A stretch of 37,404 nt of DNA from Candidatus Hydrogenedentota bacterium (lineage in GTDB: Bacteria; Hydrogenedentota; Hydrogenedentia; Hydrogenedentales; SLHB01): the NCBI GenBank assembly GCA_019695095.1, contig JAIBAQ010000043.1:1-37404 (forward strand). The letters are read 5' to 3'. Shown here in pieces: positions 32,554 through 37,404 of this stretch; position 1 is the stretch's first letter, and each line of letters begins with the position of its first letter. The translations under genes and the position numbers were made by a program. The notes under the pieces were generated by a model. That model did no database searches. It was not told where the DNA came from and worked only from the letters and a program-made list of their open reading frames with translations.

Positions 32554-34365
32554 CTACCTCGGCAAATCCCTCCACGCTTCTTCAAGTCCCGCGGCCTTCA
32601 CTACAGACTGCGCCGCGTCCGTGTTCGGGTCCGCATCGAACAAGTTATCGTGCTCGTTGCAGGTGTTGATGCGATCTTGGTTGCGGTTGTTGTAGTTCAT
32701 CGCCGTCTTCACGCCGTAGACAAGGTTGCCCGTGACTTCGATGAATCCGCTTCCTTCGTCGAGGTAGATGCCTCCCGGATTGTTCGTGCTGTCGTGGATA
32801 TGGTTGTTGCGAATGATCGTCCCGGGTTGGTTGCCCAGCGTATACACCGCGCCGCCGTCGTCGCGCTTCAGCATCACGTCGTGAATGTGATTAAATTCGA
32901 TCCGGTTGTCCTTCGCGGGCGTCGGCGCTTCGTACATGAACGGCGCCGGATACGAGCCGCCGCCGCTGTCCTGCTCGCCCCAACCCCAGCCGATCGATAT
33001 CGCGCTATACGGCAACTCCGCAAACTCGTTGTGCGCGATGACGGTCTCCTGGGTATATCCGCCAAACACGCCCACGCTGTCTTCGTACTCCGCGCCGATG
33101 TTTCGGAAGACGCAATTCTCCACGCGATTTCCCTTCACGATACGCCCTGGATCGTCGGGATGGTGGTCCTGTTTCTTCACGTCGCCGATCTGCACGCCGC
33201 TGCCCGAGATGTCTTGAAACACGCAACCGATCACGTGGTTCCCTTGCGAACCTTGCTCGATATCGAGTCCCGCGCCGCCCAGCCTCGTGAACGAGCATCG
33301 CTCGAAGCGTACGTTTCGCGAGGCAATCAATCGCACGTTCGCCGGGCTTTTCGTGTACTCGTTTTGCAGATTCACGACCCACCCGTCGCGTTCGAATAGC
33401 GCTTCCGGCGCAATCGTGCAATTCGCCTGCACGTCCGCGTGACCGATACGGTTCGGCGTCAACCACGTCGCTTCCGCGAACGTGAGTCCTTCAAACCGGA
33501 TGTTCTCCACGCCCTCAAGCGTCATCAACGTCTCTAGCACCGGCACAACCGCCTCGGTCTTCGTCATGTCTTCGCCGTCGCGCGGAAGGTAATAAAGCGT
33601 CTTCGCAGGTTTGTCGAAATACCACTCGCCCGGTTCATCCAGCAATTCGAAGGCGTTCTCGATGTACTCCGGCATCTCCGCCTGACGTCCTTCCTTGCGC
33701 GACGCCAGGAAGAACCCCGGCTGCTGCATGGCAATTTTCACGCCGCCCTGTCCGTCCGGCGTGATGCTCTTGACCTTGCAGATCATATGGCTCCACGAAC
33801 TGGGATACCCAAATTCGATATCGCCCTGGTTCCGCCAAGCTGCCATCGCCTCGCCCGGCGCGGTGTGTCCCGCATCCGCGTCGATGGCCTGCAACTCGCC
33901 GTAACGCCCACCGCCCTCGGGAAACGCGCCCCGCGCCCGTTGCGCGCGCGCGCCGTTCACGTAAAGTTGCCGCATATCGGCAACGTCCAGACGCGCCTTC
34001 CACCGCCCATCGGCATCCGGTGTCCACCCATCCACGACAATACCGCCGCTGATGACGGGCTTCTCGCCGTCGACGGCCTTCCACACAACCGAATGCCCGT
34101 TGCGGCCGGAGTCCTGCTTGGCAAAACGGAGCGGCGTCTTCAATCGGTAGGTCCCGCCGCCTACGTAGACGACGACGTCCTCGTTCATCGAGGCGGCCTT
34201 CTCGCGCACAAACGTCAGCGCACGATCCAAGGTCTTGAACGGGGCTTCTTTCGTACCGTTGTTTGCGTTCTCGCCGCCTAGCGACACGTAAAATGCAATT
34301 TCCCCGCGCGCGCAAACCGCCGCGACCAGACCGACAACGAACAAGCACATCAGCTTGCCTCGCAT
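32554..34365 (-). CDS. secreted right-handed parallel beta-helix protein
   Basis: A 603-residue exported protein; signal peptide about 1-20 (MCLFVVGLVAAVCARG). The mature N-terminus FYVSLGGENANNGTKEAPFKTLDRAL is the usual opening of DUF1565/pectate-lyase-like beta-helices. Coil repeats are plain from about 270 on: NIRFEGLTFAEATW, NVRFERCSFTRLGGAGLDI, NHVIGCVFQDISGSGVQIG, NRVENCVFRNIGAEY and NRIEFNHIHDVM. Likely a polysaccharide lyase or hydrolase, or an adhesive surface protein; the catalytic residues cannot be assigned. GGGAGGTGG before the ATG at 34365 fixes the start, 15 codons inside the longest frame. Confidence 0.86.
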   Translation of the reverse strand: MRGKLMCLFVVGLVAAVCARGEIAFYVSLGGENANNGTKEAPFKTLDRALTFVREKAASMNEDVVVYVGGGTYRLKTPLRFAKQDSGRNGHSVVWKAVDGEKPVISGGIVVDGWTPDADGRWKARLDVADMRQLYVNGARAQRARGAFPEGGGRYGELQAIDADAGHTAPGEAMAAWRNQGDIEFGYPSSWSHMICKVKSITPDGQGGVKIAMQQPGFFLASRKEGRQAEMPEYIENAFELLDEPGEWYFDKPAKTLYYLPRDGEDMTKTEAVVPVLETLMTLEGVENIRFEGLTFAEATWLTPNRIGHADVQANCTIAPEALFERDGWVVNLQNEYTKSPANVRLIASRNVRFERCSFTRLGGAGLDIEQGSQGNHVIGCVFQDISGSGVQIGDVKKQDHHPDDPGRIVKGNRVENCVFRNIGAEYEDSVGVFGGYTQETVIAHNEFAELPYSAISIGWGWGEQDSGGGSYPAPFMYEAPTPAKDNRIEFNHIHDVMLKRDDGGAVYTLGNQPGTIIRNNHIHDSTNNPGGIYLDEGSGFIEVTGNLVYGVKTAMNYNNRNQDRINTCNEHDNLFDADPNTDAAQSVVKAAGLEEAWRDLPR

Positions 34366-34401
34366 GAGCCACCTCCCAAATTTCGCGTCCCAAGAACGTG
34401 T

Positions 34402-34420
34402 GGCAGGCATCTTGCCTGCC
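34402..34420. terminator. 8-base-pair hairpin between the sigma-54 activator and beta-helix genes
   Basis: GGCAGGCA-TCT-TGCCTGCC is a perfect compact hairpin 54 bases after the end of the activator gene and 37 bases before the beta-helix start codon (both minus strand). There is no U-run, so it may be a dispersed palindrome that shapes the mRNA ends. Confidence 0.4.
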
Positions 34421-34473
34421 TCTTAGCTATCCCAATCGAAGCAAAACGGTCGACGGGTTGGATACCCCGCCTG

Positions 34474-35862
34474 TCACCCTAATCCATACTCACGCATCTT
34501 ACGCCACAACGTCGACCGCGAAATCCCCAAGCGCTTGGCCGCTTCCGTCTGATTTCCATTCAACCGTTCCAGCGTCGATCGGATCATCTGCGACTCCATG
34601 TCCGTCAATGTCGCTATCTCATCCCGCGCGTAATTCGGCAACGCCAGCCGCGGCCGGCTTCCCCGCACCACGCTGTCCGGCAGATCGCTCGCGCGGATGA
34701 CCTGTCCATCGCTCATGATGACCGCATGCGCGACAATGCTCTCCAGCTCGCGCACGTTGCCAGGAAAATCGTAGTTGCGTAGCAGTACCTGGGCCTGCTC
34801 GTCGAACCCCGTCACACTCCGTCCGTACTGCCGGTTAAACTGCGCGATGAAATGACTGGCCAGTTTTGGGAGCGCGTCCAGCCGATCGCGCAACGGCGGT
34901 ATCCGGATCTGAATCACGTTTAACCGGAAATACAGGTCCTCGCGAAACTCCTTCGCCGACACCGCCTGCTCCAGGTCGCGGTTCGTGGCGGCAATCACGC
35001 GCACGTCCACCCGCATGGATTTCGAACTGCCGACGGGGCGGATTTCGCCGTTTTGCAGCACGCGCAACAGCTTCGCCTGCGTCACCAGGGCCATGTCGCC
35101 AATCTCGTCCAGGAAGATGGTCCCGCCGTCGGCCTCCTCGAACAAGCCCCGCTTGTCCGACTCCGCGCCCGTGAACGCCCCCTTCACATGTCCAAACATC
35201 TCGCTCTCGAGAAGCTGGTCCGGCAGCGCCGCGCAGTTGATGGCGATGAACGGCATGTCCCGGCGCGGGCTCAGCCGGTGCACCGCGTTCGCCAGGACTT
35301 CCTTGCCCGTGCCGCTCTCGCCGAGGAGCAAAACCGTGCTGTCCGTGGGTGCGACCTTCGAGATGACCTCAATCACCCGCTTCATCGCCGCCGACTCGCC
35401 AACCATTTCCTCGAACATGTTCTGTTCGAGCCGGTCCGCTGCCGTCTCGTGGGCTAACCCCCGTAGTACCTTGTTTACGACGAGGCCCACGTCCGTCGGG
35501 TCGCACGTGTTGGGCAAATAGAAGGCCGCCCCCTTGCGCACCCCGTCCAGCGCCACGTCAATATGGGCGATATCGAATAGCAGAACGATGCGTGTGCGTG
35601 GACTTCCCCGGCGGACATACGACACCAAATCGACGCCCGCATCCGCAGAGAGGTCCATATCTAAAACCATTGCTTCGAAGGACTTGCGGCTGGTCAACCG
35701 CAGCACCCCCTTCGCATCATGGCACTGCTCTACCGCATACCCTACGCCCTGAAGATACCGGGCAAGGGTTGCCGCCCTCGGCACGTCCGCCATCGCCAGC
35801 AACACCGGCGTTCGGGGAGGAGGCTCTATGTTTCCAATCGAAGCGCGCTGTCTTGTGGTCAT
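34474..35862 (-). CDS. sigma-54-dependent transcriptional activator with degenerate receiver
   Basis: A 462-residue NtrC-family protein. The receiver-like domain (about 18-130) keeps the phospho-acceptor Asp68 (VLDMDLS) but lacks the acidic pair near residue 24, the Thr/Ser (here Phe96) and the Lys (here Asn118). The AAA+ domain (about 155-390) is intact: GESGTGKE (Lys187), GAFTGA (228-233), GGTIFLDEIGDM. The C-terminus is a Fis-type helix-turn-helix, NQTEAAKRLGISRSTLWRKM. It should activate sigma-54 promoters by contact with RpoN, probably without normal phosphorylation. The target is unknown; the beta-helix gene lies directly downstream. No clear ribosome site precedes the ATG. Confidence 0.92.
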   Translation of the reverse strand: MTTRQRASIGNIEPPPRTPVLLAMADVPRAATLARYLQGVGYAVEQCHDAKGVLRLTSRKSFEAMVLDMDLSADAGVDLVSYVRRGSPRTRIVLLFDIAHIDVALDGVRKGAAFYLPNTCDPTDVGLVVNKVLRGLAHETAADRLEQNMFEEMVGESAAMKRVIEVISKVAPTDSTVLLLGESGTGKEVLANAVHRLSPRRDMPFIAINCAALPDQLLESEMFGHVKGAFTGAESDKRGLFEEADGGTIFLDEIGDMALVTQAKLLRVLQNGEIRPVGSSKSMRVDVRVIAATNRDLEQAVSAKEFREDLYFRLNVIQIRIPPLRDRLDALPKLASHFIAQFNRQYGRSVTGFDEQAQVLLRNYDFPGNVRELESIVAHAVIMSDGQVIRASDLPDSVVRGSRPRLALPNYARDEIATLTDMESQMIRSTLERLNGNQTEAAKRLGISRSTLWRKMREYGLG

Positions 35863-35910
35863 GTGCTCATTGTATCAAAATGAAGCGAGAGGGGGAAGGG
35901 GGCAAGTTCC

Positions 35911-36363
35911 TCAATCCCAGATGTAGCGCTCGTCGAATTCAATCCTGTGTCTGCGTAGGAGAGCGCGGAATTCCTCCTGAAAATCCATTTTGCGGTGGTG
36001 TGCCATTTGGGAATTGATATAGCGCTGGACGGCGGGTCCGTTCGATTCGCTCACGCTGAATGCCCCATAACCGCGTTGCCAAAAGAAATCGCGAAAGCTC
36101 TCACCCTGCAACTTCATCCATTTGGAGGACTGTCGTTTAAGTTCTTCTATTAAATCAGCCACGGAAACAGCGCGTCCCAGGACACACAGGGCGTGTACAT
36201 GATCCAGGGTTCCGCCGATGCGAATCGCATGGCAATTGATCCCCGAGAGGATACCGAACATATAGCCGTACAACTTGGGCTGAACTTCGGGCGTGATGAC
36301 GGGAAGACGGTTCTTTGTGCTAAACACGACATGGACCATGACGTTAGAAAGGGACTGCGGCAT
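35911..36363 (-). CDS. REP-associated tyrosine transposase (RAYT, IS200-like fold)
   Basis: A 150-residue single-stranded-DNA transposase of the Y1 (TnpA_REP) type. Metal-binding HUH residues are His55 and His57 (DHVHALC); the nucleophile is Tyr115 in AVQRYINSQMAHH, with Gln119 one helical turn on, as in IS200/IS605 enzymes. WQRGYGAFSVSES and the ending FRALLRRHRIEFDERYIWD are typical of the family. It looks intact. The ATG at 36363 was preferred to a TTG six bases upstream because it gives the usual MPQSLSNV start and follows GGGGG. Hairpin repeats start 17 bases upstream of the gene. Confidence 0.92.
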   Translation of the reverse strand: MPQSLSNVMVHVVFSTKNRLPVITPEVQPKLYGYMFGILSGINCHAIRIGGTLDHVHALCVLGRAVSVADLIEELKRQSSKWMKLQGESFRDFFWQRGYGAFSVSESNGPAVQRYINSQMAHHRKMDFQEEFRALLRRHRIEFDERYIWD

Positions 36364-36380
36364 CGGCAAACCCCCGTGTT

Positions 36381-36509
36381 CCGCCCCTTCAGGGCGGTCT
36401 ATTCGCGTGATTCGTTACCTAGGGCGTCGTTTGAAGCCGCACGCCTCGCTTCGCGGGCGTACGTCTTCAAACTTTGCCCTAGGCTACTATGTCGGACCCC
36501 CTTGGGGTC
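36381..36509 (+). repeat. REP module A next to the RAYT gene
   Basis: Hairpin 1 CCGCCC...GGGCGG (36381-36396); hairpin 2 from 36414 to 36486 with outer arms CCTAGGGC/GCCCTAGG and GTTTGAA/TTCAAAC and an inner stem ACGCC/GGCGT; then CTACTATGTC and hairpin 3 GACCCC...GGGGTC (36495-36509). The module recurs inverted at 37278-37404. Confidence 0.75.
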
Positions 36510-36973
36510 AAATCCGGGCAACGGTCTTATTCGCGTTGGATTCGACAGATTGAGTATAGCGTTCGCACGCGTAAGAGATTTGCCTAGAGCGCTTTAGCCT
36601 TTCATACCTACGACATTCTCGTGAGCGCATTTTCACCAAGCGTTGGAAGGTTTCTGATTCGTAGCTGTAAGAAGTGAAAATGCGGTAGCTGTGCGCCTGC
36701 CAGAACATGAACCAACTGTACGGAGATTTTTGATTTAGAGCGCGGCACAGGGGCAGCAATTGGGGCAAGGTCAGATATCCGTTAGAACTTAGAGCAGCGT
36801 AGCCGAAACCAAATTGACTCAACCACCGATGAACACCGATAAACGCCGATAAGAGAAAGGATTCAGCCCGAATGACTTCAAACCACGGGGGATTTCGTGA
36901 AGCCTACCCAGACTTTTTCGGATAGTAGTACGAAAGGAAGACAGGACTTGTGCTTGCAGAATGCCGCAACGCC
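36510..36973. other. gene-free, AT-richer stretch with a short tandem repeat
   Basis: No convincing gene; a minus-strand frame of 104 codons (36508-36822) has no ribosome site or family match. At 36822-36851 lie three copies of a 10-base unit (CACCGATGAA, CACCGATAAA, CGCCGATAAG), a kind of short repeat common in intergenic DNA of many bacteria. Confidence 0.45.
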
Positions 36974-37297
36974 GCGCCGGAGGCGCTAGACATGATTCAT
37001 ACCGTGAGGAAGTGGCAATTGCCGAAAAGGATGAGGGGAAACGAGACGTACGCTCTCAAGGTGTGGAATCTTCCACGCTAATGTGCCGCACACGGACGAC
37101 TAGTCCTTTGGGACCGGAACAGACCGGAAGACGACACACGAAGACGTCACTTGTGCATCACACTCTATAGATTCTGCGCCGGAGGCGCTGGACATAACTC
37201 ACGATAGCTGTCGAAATTGAGTTTGCGAAAACGGCGTGCAGTAACGAAGTGCATACAAGCTCAGCGTCGCGAATTCCGCGCCGGAGGCGCTGGACAT
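36974..37297. repeat. three copies of the REP hairpin-3 box
   Basis: GCGCCGGAGGCGCTGGACAT occurs at 37176-37195 and 37278-37297 exactly, and at 36974-36993 with one change. Starts are 202 and 102 bases apart. The box is hairpin 3 plus the ATGTC linker of the REP module read on the other strand, so the first two copies are probably truncated modules. Nothing else is recognisable between them. Confidence 0.65.
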
Positions 37298-37404
37298 GCT
37301 AGCCTAGGGCAGAGTTTGGGATTGTTCGTTGCGGGCGAGCAACGAACAATTTCAAACGCCGCCCTAGGTAACCGTTACCCAGAAAGAGATGCGCCCTGAA
37401 GGGG
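37278..37404 (-). repeat. REP module B, inverted copy, cut by the window end
   Basis: Read on the minus strand it has hairpin 1 CCCCTTCAGGGCG, the motif GTTACCTAGGGCG, the long hairpin with a perfect 12-base inner stem ATTGTTCGTTGC/GCAACGAACAAT, GCCCTAGGCTA, ATGTC, and hairpin 3 AGCGCC-TCC-GGCGC. The outer arms match module A but the inner stem is wholly different while still paired. Confidence 0.75.

Noticed and set aside
34401-34414. GG-N10-GC pattern resembling a sigma-54 promoter on the plus strand
   Set aside because: It arises from the palindrome GGCAGGCATCTTGCCTGCC and points away from the nearby genes, which are all on the minus strand.
35835-35868. Leaderless transcript of the sigma-54 activator from a TACAAT just before its ATG
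   Set aside because: The -10-like hexamer is close to the start codon but no acceptable -35 lies upstream.
36508-36822. Minus-strand frame of 104 codons upstream of the RAYT gene
   Set aside because: No ribosome site, no family resemblance, and it begins next to repeat DNA and ends inside the REP hairpin region.
36974-37297. Possible CRISPR array from three 20-base repeats
   Set aside because: Spacing is unequal (202 and 102 bases), there are only three copies, no cas gene is present, and the repeat equals a REP hairpin.

Overview
The window is a 37.4 kb piece of a GC-rich bacterial chromosome with 21 convincing protein genes, one tRNA gene and several clusters of dispersed palindromic repeats. 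Gene content suggests a Gram-negative, probably uncultured, lineage near Planctomycetota/PVC or Hydrogenedentota: Hanks-type kinases with C-terminal propellers, FHA-GAF signalling proteins, a Tat-exported xylose-isomerase-like TIM-barrel protein, a URO-D-like protein, a parallel beta-helix protein, a secretin and RAYT-type repeats. The phylum is an inference from these families, not a result.

Layout. 1-3626 (minus): three-gene proton-translocating transhydrogenase operon pntAA-pntAB-pntB followed by a thioredoxin-fold gene. 3987-8193 (minus): two tandem membrane Ser/Thr kinases with a strong sigma-70 promoter at 8256-8284. 8870-9916 (plus): an orphan Tat lipoprotein of the sugar-binding family. 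9936-18477 (minus): a five-gene, tightly packed operon (ExeA-like ATPase, TPR-LysM membrane protein, Wza-like/secretin hybrid, Wzc-like tyrosine kinase, O-antigen ligase-like polymerase) behind a near-consensus promoter at 18659-18687. 18879-20663 (plus): an FHA-GAF-HD-GYP protein transcribed divergently from that operon. 21101-21178: tRNA-Glu. 21203-23725 (minus): a large secreted clan-A glycoside hydrolase. 23880-28350 (plus): NUDIX hydrolase, Tat-exported TIM-barrel protein, Can-like beta carbonic anhydrase, FHA-GAF histidine kinase. 28355-28966 (minus): a small membrane-anchored HExxH protein. 29678-32395 (plus): metG and a URO-D-like gene. 32554-35862 (minus): secreted beta-helix protein and a sigma-54 activator with a degenerate receiver. 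35911-36363 (minus): a RAYT-type single-stranded-DNA transposase, followed to the window end by its REP hairpins.

How it fits together. The most interesting block is 9936-20663. A secretin carrying an N-terminal polysaccharide-export domain is encoded with the periplasmic and inner-membrane parts expected to assemble a secretin (ExeA-like ATPase, LysM protein) and with parts expected to make and export a polysaccharide (Wzc kinase, Wzy/WaaL-like protein). This points to a secretin-gated polysaccharide export machine. The divergent HD-GYP protein (cyclic-di-GMP turnover) and the nearby Ser/Thr kinases, whose phosphothreonines FHA domains read, are plausible regulators. The second theme is a RAYT gene with hairpin repeats that keep their fold while their inner stem sequence changes, and a related module upstream of metG.
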